A DNA stretch of 64,000 nucleotides from an uncultured Tessaracoccus sp. (GCF_943914565.1 NZ_CALUCN010000004.1:154944-218943), one strand, 5' to 3'. Positions 19,541 to 28,664 are shown, counted from the first letter of the stretch. Program-made: numbers and translations. The notes: a model not told the origin generated them from the sequence alone.

Positions 19541-19568
19541 TGTGGACAACCTTCCACAGTTGTCCACA
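19541..19568. promoter_or_regulatory. Perfect 10-bp inverted repeat made of two DnaA boxes, upstream of flp
   Basis: TGTGGACAAC at 19541-19550 and GTTGTCCACA at 19559-19568 are exact complements separated by eight bases. Each arm contains the actinobacterial DnaA box TTGTCCACA. The site begins seven bases after tadC and ends 55 bases before the flp start codon, so it lies in the expected promoter region. It could bind DnaA or a dedicated dimeric regulator. Confidence 0.6.
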
Positions 19569-19623
19569 ACCTTGAGGAACAACGGGAAACCGAGCCGATT
19601 CACCGACACAGTAGGGAGTAACC

Positions 19624-19797
19624 ATGAAGATCGTGCACGAAACCGTCGGACTCACGTTGCAGTTGCGCGCACTGCGCGACGAGCGTGGGTTGTCACAGTC
19701 CACCGAGAACGCCATCCTCCTCGCGGGGGCGGCGGCCGTCGCGCTGCTGATCATCACGGTCATCACGAAGTACGTCAAGGACAACCTGCCCAGCTAG
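19624..19797 (+). CDS. flp: Flp-type pilin
   Basis: 57 residues. A ~21-residue basic leader ends in ...RDERG and is followed by LSQSTENAILLAGAAAVALL, a typical prepilin junction: cleavage after Gly22 would leave glutamate at mature position 6 and a 20-residue hydrophobic helix. The C-terminus (KYVKDNLPS) is short, as in Flp pilins. GGGAG sits about six bases before the ATG. It is the major subunit polymerised by TadA/B/C. The flp stop (TAG) is itself part of the AGGAGG Shine-Dalgarno of the next gene. Confidence 0.85.
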   Translation: MKIVHETVGLTLQLRALRDERGLSQSTENAILLAGAAAVALLIITVITKYVKDNLPS

Positions 19798-19805
19798 GAG
19801 GCGCC

Positions 19806-22382
19806 ATGCGGTGGCTGCGAGCCCTCGGATCAACCCTCGCCCTCGCCGGCGTGCTGGTCGGCGTGCCGTGGTTGCTGCTCGTCGTCGCGCCCCCGTCGGC
19901 CGTCCTCGACGTGGACTGGGCGCGAGCCCTCCTTCGCCCCGACGACGGTTCGGCCCTGCTGGCCCTGCTCGGCCTGGTCGGGTGGGCGACGTGGCTCGCG
20001 CTGGCCCTGACGGTGCTGACCGAGCTCGTCGCGGTGGCCACCAGGCGGCGCGTCGACGTGGCGCTGCCCGGCACCGGATGGCTCCGCCCGGCGGTGTCCG
20101 CCCTCGTCGCGGGACTGCTGCTCGCGCCGACGCTGCAGGCCTCGGCCGCGCCACCGTCGCCGACCCCGCCGACGGTGGGGGCGGCCGAGCCCGGGCCACG
20201 CGAGTCCGAGGCCCGGTCGGGCACCGGGCGCACGCACGTGGTCGAGGCCGGCGACGAGTTGTGGGACATCGCGGAGTCACGGCTCGGCAACGGGCGACGG
20301 TGGCGCGACCTGCTCGTGGTGAACCCCGGGCTCACCGCCGACACCCGCCTCACCCCGGGCAGGGTGCTGCAGCTGCCGCCCGACGTCGAGGTGGCGCGCG
20401 GCGACTCGCTGTGGCGGCTGGCAGAGCGCCACCTGGGCGACGGGGAGCGCTGGCCGGAGATCCGCGAGCTGAACGCCGACCTCGTCACCGACCCCGACGC
20501 CATCGACGTCGGCTGGCGGCTCCTGCTGCCCGTCGACGAGACGGTCCCGGTGCCCCGGCCCGCGCCCTCGGTGCCACGCCCGCGCCCGGTGCCCGGGCCC
20601 CGACCCCCCGCGCCGGCACCATCGGTGCCGGCCCCCACTCCGTCGCCGGAGGTCCCGCCCCCGGCGCCGACACCGGACGTGCCGACGCCGGCGCCCACGC
20701 CGTCGGTGCCAACGCCCAGCCCCTCCCCCTCGAACACGGCCGACGTCGACGACGCCGCCGAGCACGCCGCGGACGACCCGGTCGACGGGGTGCTCGGCGC
20801 CGTCGGGGGCATGTTGGCCAGCACGATCGTCGTCGGGGTCGCCGCGCGGCGCCGGCTTCAGCTCGTGGGCCGCGCGATCGGGCGGCGGCTGATCCCCGTC
20901 TCACGCGAGACCGCCCGGCACTGGACCGCGCTCGCGCGGCGCGCGGAGGACGCCCCCGACGAGGCCCCGGCCCACAGCCCCACCAGCGTCGTCCTCGGCT
21001 GGCGCGACGACGGCACCGACGTCGTGCACGACCTCGAGCACGCCCGCGCGACGAGCCTCGTCGGTGCGCCGGACCTGCAGGGGATCGTCGGCGCGGTGCT
21101 CACGGGCCTCGTGTGCGCGCCGTGGTCGGCCGAGGTCGAGGTCTGTGTCGTCGGCGCCGACGAGCCGTGGGCGAGCGCGCTCGACGATCCGCGGGTCACG
21201 CAGTTCGCCGACGTCGACGAGGGAATCGGCCACCTCACGAAGCAGTGCGCGCGCCGACGCCTCGAGCTGGGCGCCCGACTGCTCGGTGCAGTCCGCGCCG
21301 ATCCCGACGAGGCCCCGGCCTGGTCGCCCCTCGTCGTGCTCCTCGCGGCCCCGCTCACCGACCCGCAGCGGCGCGCCGTCCGCGAGGCGCTCGACCTGGG
21401 CCACGTCGGCGTGAGCGTGCTGGGCCCCGACCTCGGCACCGGCACCGAGGTCCACGTCGACGGCGACGCGGCTGGGCTCGCCGGCACCCGCTTCCGGCCG
21501 CAGCTGCTCGCCACGCCCGCGCGCCGCGCGGTGGTGGACCTCCTCGCCGCCACAGGCGAGCCCACGACGCAGCCGGCCGACTGGTGGGCGCCCGACGCGG
21601 CCCCGCGTCGGGCGCTCGTCCCCGAGCGCGAGGCCGAGGTGTCGCACGTGGTCGCGCCGCCGTCGGGGACACCGACCATCACGCTGCTGGGCGAGCCGAC
21701 GATCACCGGCGCCCGCGGCGAGCCGCCGCGACGGGCGGTGCAGCAGTGCGTCGAGTACGCGGCTTGGCTGCTGCTTCATCCCCGCACCACGCCCACGACG
21801 ATGACCCGCGAGCTCTGCGTCGCCGAGGGCACGCGCCGCTCGAACCTCTCCCGGCTGCGCACCTGGCTCGGCACGGACGCCGACGGGGTGCGTTACCTGC
21901 CCGAGGCCTACCGCGGGCACATCACGCTCGACGAGCGGGTGACGTCCGACTGGCACCGGTTGCGCGCGCTGTTCGACACCCCCGTGAACCTCGCCCCCGA
22001 TGACACCCTGCGCCGCGCGCTCGAGCAGGTCACCGGGCCGCCGCTCGGCAGCGCCGTCGACCGCTGGTCTTGGGCGCGCGAGCTGCACGACGACATGGTC
22101 GCGTTCCTCGTCGACGTGGCCTGCGCGTTCGCCGACCGCTGCCTCGCCACGGGCCGGCTCGAGGACGCACGCTGGGCGCTCGTCCGTGGCGAACTCGCCG
22201 CCCCGGGACACGACGAGATCCGCATCCGCGGGGTGCGGCTGCGCAGCCTCGCCGGCGACCACGCCGGCACCGCCCGCGAGATCGACCGCTTCGTCACCAC
22301 CATCCGCGACGACAACCGCGAGGTCTCCCCCGCCCACTGCGCAGAGCTCGGGGCCGCGCGCCGTCGCGTGCCGCAGCCCTGA
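19806..22382 (+). CDS. LysM and BTAD-domain transmembrane regulator
   Basis: 858 residues. Three membrane helices (about 6-28, 49-76, 95-113) precede two LysM modules (about 143-190 THVVEAGDELWDIAESRL, and 193-240 VARGDSLWRLAERHL) and a Pro-rich linker (245-315). A fourth helix (about 330-347) leads to a long cytoplasmic part. That part has a region of unknown fold (350-620), a winged-helix-like segment (about 625-715) and a BTAD helical domain (about 720-850) of the SARP/AfsR type. With N-in topology LysM would face the wall and BTAD the cytoplasm. The AGGAGG overlapping the flp stop fixes the ATG. Probably a wall-sensing regulator of this locus (inference). Confidence 0.8.
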   Translation: MRWLRALGSTLALAGVLVGVPWLLLVVAPPSAVLDVDWARALLRPDDGSALLALLGLVGWATWLALALTVLTELVAVATRRRVDVALPGTGWLRPAVSALVAGLLLAPTLQASAAPPSPTPPTVGAAEPGPRESEARSGTGRTHVVEAGDELWDIAESRLGNGRRWRDLLVVNPGLTADTRLTPGRVLQLPPDVEVARGDSLWRLAERHLGDGERWPEIRELNADLVTDPDAIDVGWRLLLPVDETVPVPRPAPSVPRPRPVPGPRPPAPAPSVPAPTPSPEVPPPAPTPDVPTPAPTPSVPTPSPSPSNTADVDDAAEHAADDPVDGVLGAVGGMLASTIVVGVAARRRLQLVGRAIGRRLIPVSRETARHWTALARRAEDAPDEAPAHSPTSVVLGWRDDGTDVVHDLEHARATSLVGAPDLQGIVGAVLTGLVCAPWSAEVEVCVVGADEPWASALDDPRVTQFADVDEGIGHLTKQCARRRLELGARLLGAVRADPDEAPAWSPLVVLLAAPLTDPQRRAVREALDLGHVGVSVLGPDLGTGTEVHVDGDAAGLAGTRFRPQLLATPARRAVVDLLAATGEPTTQPADWWAPDAAPRRALVPEREAEVSHVVAPPSGTPTITLLGEPTITGARGEPPRRAVQQCVEYAAWLLLHPRTTPTTMTRELCVAEGTRRSNLSRLRTWLGTDADGVRYLPEAYRGHITLDERVTSDWHRLRALFDTPVNLAPDDTLRRALEQVTGPPLGSAVDRWSWARELHDDMVAFLVDVACAFADRCLATGRLEDARWALVRGELAAPGHDEIRIRGVRLRSLAGDHAGTAREIDRFVTTIRDDNREVSPAHCAELGAARRRVPQP

Positions 22383-22395
22383 GCCGCGACGGGGG

Positions 22396-23052
22396 TCAGA
22401 GGTCGCCGCGTTCCACCGCCGCGCGCAGCCACGACGGCGCAGCGAGTTGGATCGTCTGCCTGCCGCCCGGCCACGACGGGTACGCCACCCGCCCCATGCC
22501 GTCAGCCTCCACCAGGTACACCGACGTGCTCAGCGCATCGAGGGCACCGGCGTACCGGAAGCAGTGGCGGATGAGCGTGGTGGCGTTGCGCAGGAAGCTG
22601 CCCGGCCCGTCGAGTGCGCCGAAGAGCAGCATCCGCGACGTCGGCACGGCCACCAGCACACCCCGCGCCAGGTCGAGGGTGCGGTCCTCGGGGGTGGGGA
22701 CGTGCTCGTCGAGCATCGTGATGAGCGTCGCGGTGGAGTGCGACTCCGACGCGAGGCTCCAGCAGGCGTCGTCGACGGCGTCAACCTCCAGGTGGGCGCC
22801 CAGCAGATGCACGGAGGTGTTCATCGTGGCGACGTCGAGGATCGTCTGCGCGTCCATCTGGTCCAGCCACGCGTTGTCGGCGGCCAGGTGCGCCGTCGGG
22901 GCGTCCCCGATGCGCACGGTGAGGAAGAGGTCGGTCGCGAGCCGCACCGCGAGGCGGTCCCGGTCCTCCGGCGCGCGCACGAGGTCGAGCCGCGCCGAAC
23001 GGATCGTCTCCTGCCGCATGTACTCGCGGAAGTCGCCGTCGCGATCATCCAT
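22396..23052 (-). CDS. Hypothetical protein downstream of dciA
   Basis: 218 residues, soluble and acidic, not recognised. It begins MDDRDGDFREYMRQETIR and contains an alpha/beta pattern with two central repeats of the type LAVRLATDLFLTVRIGD... and TSRMLLFGALDGPGSFLRNATTLIRHCFRYAGALDAL. The ATG at 23052 overlaps the 3' end of the DUF721 gene by eight bases, indicating coupling to the recF-dciA operon. Convergent with the LysM-BTAD gene with 13 bases between stops. Function unknown. Confidence 0.65.
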   Translation of the reverse strand: MDDRDGDFREYMRQETIRSARLDLVRAPEDRDRLAVRLATDLFLTVRIGDAPTAHLAADNAWLDQMDAQTILDVATMNTSVHLLGAHLEVDAVDDACWSLASESHSTATLITMLDEHVPTPEDRTLDLARGVLVAVPTSRMLLFGALDGPGSFLRNATTLIRHCFRYAGALDALSTSVYLVEADGMGRVAYPSWPGGRQTIQLAAPSWLRAAVERGDL

Positions 23053-23578
23053 AGGTGTCCCTCGGGCCGCGGCCGTCACGCACCGAGCGCGGCCCGTGCT
23101 TCCAGCTCTTCTGCGGCGGACCCGCGATGTCCACCCTCGTCACGGTGCGGTCGCCGAGCTCGCGGTTGAGCTTCGCCACGAGCTGCGACGCCGAGTAGCG
23201 CATCCCCGTCGCCCACGCCGTCGAGTCGCACTGCACCTTCAGCACCCCGCGCTGGAAGTCCACCGGCGTCGAGTGCTGGGCGTTCGCCTCCCCGACGAGG
23301 CCCGCCCAGTTGCGCAGCACGGTGCTGAGCGACAGTCGCTTCGTCCAGCCGCGGCGCTCGACGACGTGCTCGAAGACGCTGCCGATCAGCTGCGGGTCCC
23401 GGTCGTCGGGGTGTGCGCCCGAGCGCTGCTCCTCCCCCGGACGACGCCGCGGGCGGGGCTTGGGCGCCGGTGCCGGCTCGGGGAGTGCGGGTTCGTAGCG
23501 TCCGCGCATCGCGGTGGCGTGCGCGATCTGGGCGGCGAGGTCGAGACCGGTCGGGTCGTGCGGGGTGGGTTCGCTCAT
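23045..23578 (-). CDS. DUF721/DciA-like replication protein
   Basis: 177 residues. A Pro/Arg-rich low-complexity N-terminal half (about 30-60) is followed by the DUF721 domain (about 70-165: LSLSTVLRNWAGLVGEANAQHSTPVDFQRGVLKVQCDSTAWATGMR). DUF721 proteins act as DciA, the helicase loader or operator in bacteria lacking DnaC/DnaI, and normally follow recF in Actinobacteria. Here it overlaps recF by four bases. The role follows from family knowledge. Confidence 0.88.
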   Translation of the reverse strand: MSEPTPHDPTGLDLAAQIAHATAMRGRYEPALPEPAPAPKPRPRRRPGEEQRSGAHPDDRDPQLIGSVFEHVVERRGWTKRLSLSTVLRNWAGLVGEANAQHSTPVDFQRGVLKVQCDSTAWATGMRYSASQLVAKLNRELGDRTVTRVDIAGPPQKSWKHGPRSVRDGRGPRDTYG

Positions 23579-24726
23579 GCCGCGTCCTCCTCCGTGTGCA
23601 CCGTGCCGGCGTCGACGCGGAACCGCCGCTCGGCCGTGAACTCCGGCACGTCCGAGCCCACCGCCGCGGTGATGAACACCTGCTCCGCGTCGCGGATCGC
23701 GTCGGCCAGTCGCTCGCGACGGGTGACGTCCAGCTCGGCGAACACGTCGTCGAGCACGAGCACCGGCTCGATGCCGTCGTCACGGACGAGTTCGAAGCCC
23801 CCCAGCCGCAGCGCGAGCGCGAGCGACCACGATTCCCCGTGCGACGCGTAGCCCTTCGCCGGCAGTTCCCCGATGCCCAGGTCGACGTCGTCGCGCTGCG
23901 GCCCGACGAGGGTCACGCCTCGGCGCAGTTCCTCGTCGTGGACGCGGTCCAGCGCCGCGGAGAGTCGGTTGCGCAGCTCGGCGCGCACGTCGTCGGCATC
24001 CGAGGCGCCCTCGAGGTCCACACCCGAGCGGTAGGTGGCGTCGACGCGGTTGTTGCGCGGCGCGATCCGCTCGTAGGCGCGCTGGGCGAAGGGTCGCACG
24101 TCGGCCAGGGTGTCGAGCCGGGCGTGGAGCAGCTCGGCGCCGATCGTCGAGAGCTGGTCGTTCCACACCTGCAGGGTGAGCTCGTCGTCGCCTGCGACGT
24201 CACGCCGGGCACCGAGCTGCTTCAGGAGGGCGTTGCGTTGGCGAAGCGCCTTGTCGTAGTCCTGTTTCACGCCGGCCATGCGGGGCCAGCGGGTCACGAC
24301 GAGCGAGTCGATCCAGCGTCTGCGGTCGGCCGGGTCCCCGCGCACGATCGCAAGGTCCATCGGCGAGAACACGACGGTGCGCAGCATCCCGACGAGGTCC
24401 CGCGCCCTGGGCAGCGGGCCGCGGTTGAGGCGCGCCTGGTTCTGACGGCCGCGTGCGATCTCGAGCTCGAGCAGCACCTCGCGGGGGTCGTCGAGGCCCG
24501 CCCGCACCCTGGCCCTGACCAGCGCCTGCTCCTCTCCTGCCCGGATGAGCGGCGCGATCGACGACACCCGGTGGGACTGCGCGGTGGAGAGGTACTCCAC
24601 CGCCTCGACGAGGTTCGTCTTGCCCTGCCCGTTGGAGCCCACGAACACGGTGACACCCGAAGTCAGCTCCAAGGTGGCTTCGGTGTAGTTGCGGAAGTCC
24701 GTGAGTTCGAGGGTCGTGAGGTACAT
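23575..24726 (-). CDS. recF: DNA replication and repair protein RecF
   Basis: 383 residues, SMC-like ABC ATPase. Walker A is GSNGQGKTNLVEAVEYLS near residue 30; the signature and Walker B region near the C-terminus is LVGPQRDDVDLGIGELPAKGYASHGESWSLALALRLGGFELVRDD.. VLDDVFAELD. It loads RecA at single-strand gaps with RecO and RecR. The start METs at 24726 with typical MYLTTLELTDFRNY. 120 bases separate it from dnaN; nothing obvious lies in that gap. Confidence 0.96.
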   Translation of the reverse strand: MYLTTLELTDFRNYTEATLELTSGVTVFVGSNGQGKTNLVEAVEYLSTAQSHRVSSIAPLIRAGEEQALVRARVRAGLDDPREVLLELEIARGRQNQARLNRGPLPRARDLVGMLRTVVFSPMDLAIVRGDPADRRRWIDSLVVTRWPRMAGVKQDYDKALRQRNALLKQLGARRDVAGDDELTLQVWNDQLSTIGAELLHARLDTLADVRPFAQRAYERIAPRNNRVDATYRSGVDLEGASDADDVRAELRNRLSAALDRVHDEELRRGVTLVGPQRDDVDLGIGELPAKGYASHGESWSLALALRLGGFELVRDDGIEPVLVLDDVFAELDVTRRERLADAIRDAEQVFITAAVGSDVPEFTAERRFRVDAGTVHTEEDAA

Positions 24727-24846
24727 GTGCGCCCCAGCCTAGCCGTCCCGGCCGCGGAGATCGCTCGACGAGCGTGCGACGAGGCGCGCTGCTCGGTGGT
24801 CGAGACGTCGTCAGCCTGCGCAGGAACCCCGCGACGTCCTGCCGGC

Positions 24847-26007
24847 TCAGCCCGGCAGTCGCATGAGCATGATGACGTGCTTGTAATCGAGCAGCTGGTC
24901 GCCATCCATGCTGGCCAGGCCCGTGATGAGGCACGGCTTCCCGGGCGCGGTGAACGCGAAGTGCGCGAACGGCGCGTCGAGGGAGCTCAGCGCGTCGAGC
25001 AGGTACTGGGGGTTGAACCCGGCCGCCTCGATCGAGGGGCTGTCCCCCACCACCTCGACGGTGGCCGCGATCGCCTCGGTGCCCTGGGCCTGGTCACCGG
25101 TGGCGGCCTCGAGGGTCACGTGGTCCTCGTTGATGACCATGCGCAGCGGGGTGTTGCGCTCGGCGACGAGCTTGACGCGCTTCACGGCGCCGAGCAGCGC
25201 GTCGGTGGCGACGCGGACGTTGACGGTGCCGTCGACGTCCATGAGGTGCCGCACCTTCGGGAACGCCTGGGACAGCAGCCGCGTCGTGGCCTCGCGCTTG
25301 CCGTGCGCACCGTCGCCGACGAAGCCGGCGAGCCCCTCACCCTCGGCCTCGGTGGTGGACAGTGAGATCGTGACCTCGTCGCCGCCGGAGAGCGCCTTCG
25401 CGGTGTCGGAGAGCACCTTGCCGGGGATGAGCACCGCGCCTTCGGCGTCGGGCTGCGCAGGCTGCCAGGTGAGCTCCTTCAACGCCATCCGGTAGCGGTC
25501 CGTCGCGAGCAGCGAGAGCGTCTCGCCGTCGATCTCGACGCGCACACCGGTGAACACCGACAGCAGTTCGTCACGCCCCGCGGCGACGAACACCTGCGCC
25601 ACCGCCCGCTCGAACGTCTGGGCCTCGACGACGCCGGCCTGGGTGGGCATCTCCGGCAGCGTCGGGTACTCGTCGACCGGCAGCGTCTGCAGCGTGAACC
25701 GCGCGGAACCGCAGGTCAACTCCACCTTCGAGTGGTCGGCGTCGAGGTCGACCGGCTTGTTCGGCAGTGAGCGCGCGATCTCGGCGAGCAGCCGTCCGGA
25801 GACGAGGACCGTGCCCTCGTCGTGGACGTGGGCCGGCAGCGTGACCTTCGCCGAGGTGGTGGAGTCGAAGCTCGACAGCGTCAGCCCGTCGCCCTCGGCG
25901 GTGAGCAGCATGCCCGAGAGGATCGCCGCCGTGGGACGGTTCGGCAGGCTGCGGGCAACCCAGGCAACGGCGTCGGCCAGCGCGTCGCGCTCCACACGAA
26001 TCTTCAC
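24847..26007 (-). CDS. dnaN: DNA polymerase III beta sliding clamp
   Basis: 386 residues, the usual clamp length, with three topologically similar domains. N-terminus MKIRVERDALADAVAWVARSLP is the family start. The C-terminus NPQYLLDALSSLDAPFAHFAFTAPGKPCLITG...YKHVIMLMRLPG is canonical. It tethers polymerase III to DNA. Unusually it is separated from dnaA by a two-gene ABC exporter; normally it follows dnaA directly. Confidence 0.97.
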   Translation of the reverse strand: MKIRVERDALADAVAWVARSLPNRPTAAILSGMLLTAEGDGLTLSSFDSTTSAKVTLPAHVHDEGTVLVSGRLLAEIARSLPNKPVDLDADHSKVELTCGSARFTLQTLPVDEYPTLPEMPTQAGVVEAQTFERAVAQVFVAAGRDELLSVFTGVRVEIDGETLSLLATDRYRMALKELTWQPAQPDAEGAVLIPGKVLSDTAKALSGGDEVTISLSTTEAEGEGLAGFVGDGAHGKREATTRLLSQAFPKVRHLMDVDGTVNVRVATDALLGAVKRVKLVAERNTPLRMVINEDHVTLEAATGDQAQGTEAIAATVEVVGDSPSIEAAGFNPQYLLDALSSLDAPFAHFAFTAPGKPCLITGLASMDGDQLLDYKHVIMLMRLPG

Positions 26008-26108
26008 TTGCTACTCCTTGGTCGTCCACGCATGCGATCCCCAGCGGTCACACGCTCCCGATCATATCCATCCCGTCCAGGTCTGGGTAGCGGCCCGGAG
26101 GACAGTGC

Positions 26109-28658
26109 TCACTCCACCGAGATCGAGTCCAGCACCGGCAGCCTCGCCGCCCGCCGCGCCGGGCCGATCGCGGCGACCCAGCCGAACACGGCCGCCACCA
26201 CGACGAACAGCAGCAGCTGCGTCCACGGCACGTCGAGCACGTCGATGCCGGCGTCGGCGTTCACGCGTTGCAGCACGACGCCGAACAGCAGCCCGAGCCC
26301 GACGCCCAGCAGTGACCCCATCACCGTGACGAGCACCGACTCGAGCGAGATCATCCGTCGGACCTGCGGTCTCGTCGTGCCGACGGCCCGCAGCAGCCCG
26401 ATCTCGCGGGTGCGTTCGATCACGCTGAGCGACAACGTGTTCGCGATGCCCAGCACCGAGATCACCAGCGCGAGCCCCAACAGGCCGTAGAGCATCGCGA
26501 TCACCTGCTCGAAGCGGTCGACGTTGTGCTGGATGTACTCGTCGACGTCCGAGACGCTCGTCGTCTTGTACTCGGCGGTCGCGTCGACGAGGGCCTGCTT
26601 CAGCTTCGCCTTGTCGGCCCCGGCGTCGGCGAAGATCACGACGTGGTTGACCAGCTTGACCTCCGTCACCTTCGCGAGCGTGTCGCGCTGCACCACCACG
26701 TCGCCCGGGGCCTCGTCAGCGACGCCGGTGACGAGGAAGCGTTGCTTGCCCTTCGCGCCGGTGAGGGTGAACGTCATCCCGAGGGACAGGTCGCGGTCCT
26801 CGGCGAACGTGCTCGAGATCACCGCGGAGTCCGCCTCGCCGGTCATGGTGCCCGCGACGGGGGTCGCAGCACTGCCCTCCTGGAATCCGCGCGTCGTCGT
26901 GCCGACGGCGCGCACCGGGTCGTCGGAGCCCTCGGCCCGCACGGTCACGGGCGCGAACGACGCCACCCAGTCGACGCCGTCGACGGCCTCGACCTTGTCG
27001 ACGAGCCGCGCGTCGAATGGCGCGTACCCGACGGGCGTCACCACGAAGTCGCCGCGCTGGTCCTCGGCGAGCGCGCCCCGGATCGACGCGGTGGTGCTCG
27101 CGGCGAGCACGGCCACCGTCGTGACGAGGGCCAGACCGATCATGAGCGTCGCGGCCGTCGCGGCGGTCCGGCCAGGCTGCCGTTTCGAGTTCAGCGCCGC
27201 GAGCCGCCCGATCTCGCCGAACAGCCCCTTCGCGAGCCGCCCGAACGCCCACAGCACCGGGGCACCGATGAGCGATGCGGCCAGCACCACCCCGACGAGC
27301 AGCAGCGCACAGCCGGTGCCCACCCACCACACAGGGCCGGGCACTGCGAGCCAGAGCCCGCAGACCAGCACCGCGATCGCCACCTCGATGCACACGATGC
27401 CGACGAGGGTCGTCGCTCCGCCGCCCTTCGGCTCCTCGCTGGTCTCGGCGTCGGTGAGCGCCTCGACGGGACGGGTCCGCGAGGCCCGGACGGCCGGCAC
27501 CACCGCGGCGACGGCGGTGATGACGATCCCGATCACGTAGGACCAGAGAATCGCGTCGAGCGTCAACGACGGGCGGGCGTTGCCGAGGTCGAAGCCCGCC
27601 GCACCCATCCAGGCGAGCAGCCCCCAGACCAGCCCGTAGCCGACCGCGATGCCGAGCGTCGAGCCGACGACCCCGATGACGAACGCCTCGAGCAGCACCG
27701 AGCCGCGCACCTGCCGACGGGTGGCGCCGACCGCACGCAGCACCGCCATCTCCCGGGCACGCTGGGCGACGAGGATCGAGAACGTGTTGAGGATCAGCAG
27801 CGTCGCGACGAGCAGCGCGATCGCGGCGAACACGAGCAGGAACGTGTTGACGAAGCCGAGCCCGGTGTCCAGGAGGTCCTCGATCTGCTGCGCGAGCTTC
27901 TCCCCCGTCGAGCTCTCCCACCCCTTCGGCAGCACGCGGTCGATCTGCTTGGCGACGGCGGCGGTGTCGGCACCCTGGTCGGTGGTCACCCAGATGCCGG
28001 TGTACTCGTCCTTGCCCTCGGTGAAGAGTCGTTGCGCGTCAGGGAGCGTGAGGAACAGGTAGCTCGCACCCACCGTCGAGCCGGAACCGTACGTCGCGGT
28101 GCCGACGAGGGTGAATGCCTGCACGCCCGACAACGGCGTCGTCACCTCGACCCGGTCGCCCAGCCGGTGGCCGGAGCGGGCGAGCGTGCCCGGGTCGATG
28201 ACGAGCTCGCCCTTGCGCTCTGGTGCCCGTCCGTCGACGATGCGCGCGCCCTCGAGGCCGCCCGCGGCCGGGGTGTCGTGCCAGTTGCTCGCGATGCCGG
28301 GCGCACCCTGCACCGAGACGAGCCGCCCGTCGGTGTCCAGGACGTAGACCTGCCCGGAGGTGACGAGCCCGGTGGCGCGCGAGACGCCGTCGACGCCGCC
28401 CACCCGCTCGACGTCGTCGGCGGTCAGCGAGTCCGTCTCCTCGTCAGGGCCGGAACCCATCTCGGAGAACCCCTGCCCCTCCGGCAACACGTTCACGTCG
28501 CCGACGGTGGACTGCACGATCTCGTCGAAGCTGCGGGCGAGCAGGTTCGTGAACATGAACGAGCCCGCGACGAACGCGATGCCCAGCACGATCGACAGCG
28601 TGCTGAGCAGCAGCCGCACCTTGCGGGCGAACAGCGACTTGAGTGTGGCGCGCCACAT
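26109..28658 (-). CDS. ABC transporter permease, MacB/FtsX (duplicated) type
   Basis: 849 residues. The architecture is helix, periplasmic MacB_PCD-like domain (about 45-250), FtsX block of three helices (about 265-390), two more helices (about 420-470), a second periplasmic domain (about 510-690) and a final FtsX block of three helices (about 710-840). Its partner ATPase precedes it by 6 bases. Such type VII ABC systems export peptides or lipoproteins, or give mechanotransmission rather than nutrient import. Substrate unknown. Insertion between dnaA and dnaN is notable. Confidence 0.88.
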   Translation of the reverse strand: MWRATLKSLFARKVRLLLSTLSIVLGIAFVAGSFMFTNLLARSFDEIVQSTVGDVNVLPEGQGFSEMGSGPDEETDSLTADDVERVGGVDGVSRATGLVTSGQVYVLDTDGRLVSVQGAPGIASNWHDTPAAGGLEGARIVDGRAPERKGELVIDPGTLARSGHRLGDRVEVTTPLSGVQAFTLVGTATYGSGSTVGASYLFLTLPDAQRLFTEGKDEYTGIWVTTDQGADTAAVAKQIDRVLPKGWESSTGEKLAQQIEDLLDTGLGFVNTFLLVFAAIALLVATLLILNTFSILVAQRAREMAVLRAVGATRRQVRGSVLLEAFVIGVVGSTLGIAVGYGLVWGLLAWMGAAGFDLGNARPSLTLDAILWSYVIGIVITAVAAVVPAVRASRTRPVEALTDAETSEEPKGGGATTLVGIVCIEVAIAVLVCGLWLAVPGPVWWVGTGCALLLVGVVLAASLIGAPVLWAFGRLAKGLFGEIGRLAALNSKRQPGRTAATAATLMIGLALVTTVAVLAASTTASIRGALAEDQRGDFVVTPVGYAPFDARLVDKVEAVDGVDWVASFAPVTVRAEGSDDPVRAVGTTTRGFQEGSAATPVAGTMTGEADSAVISSTFAEDRDLSLGMTFTLTGAKGKQRFLVTGVADEAPGDVVVQRDTLAKVTEVKLVNHVVIFADAGADKAKLKQALVDATAEYKTTSVSDVDEYIQHNVDRFEQVIAMLYGLLGLALVISVLGIANTLSLSVIERTREIGLLRAVGTTRPQVRRMISLESVLVTVMGSLLGVGLGLLFGVVLQRVNADAGIDVLDVPWTQLLLFVVVAAVFGWVAAIGPARRAARLPVLDSISVE

Positions 28659-28664
28659 GTCGGA

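Noticed and set aside
24727..24846. Possible small gene between recF and dnaN
   Set aside because: No start with ribosome-binding site and no protein-like sequence on either strand.
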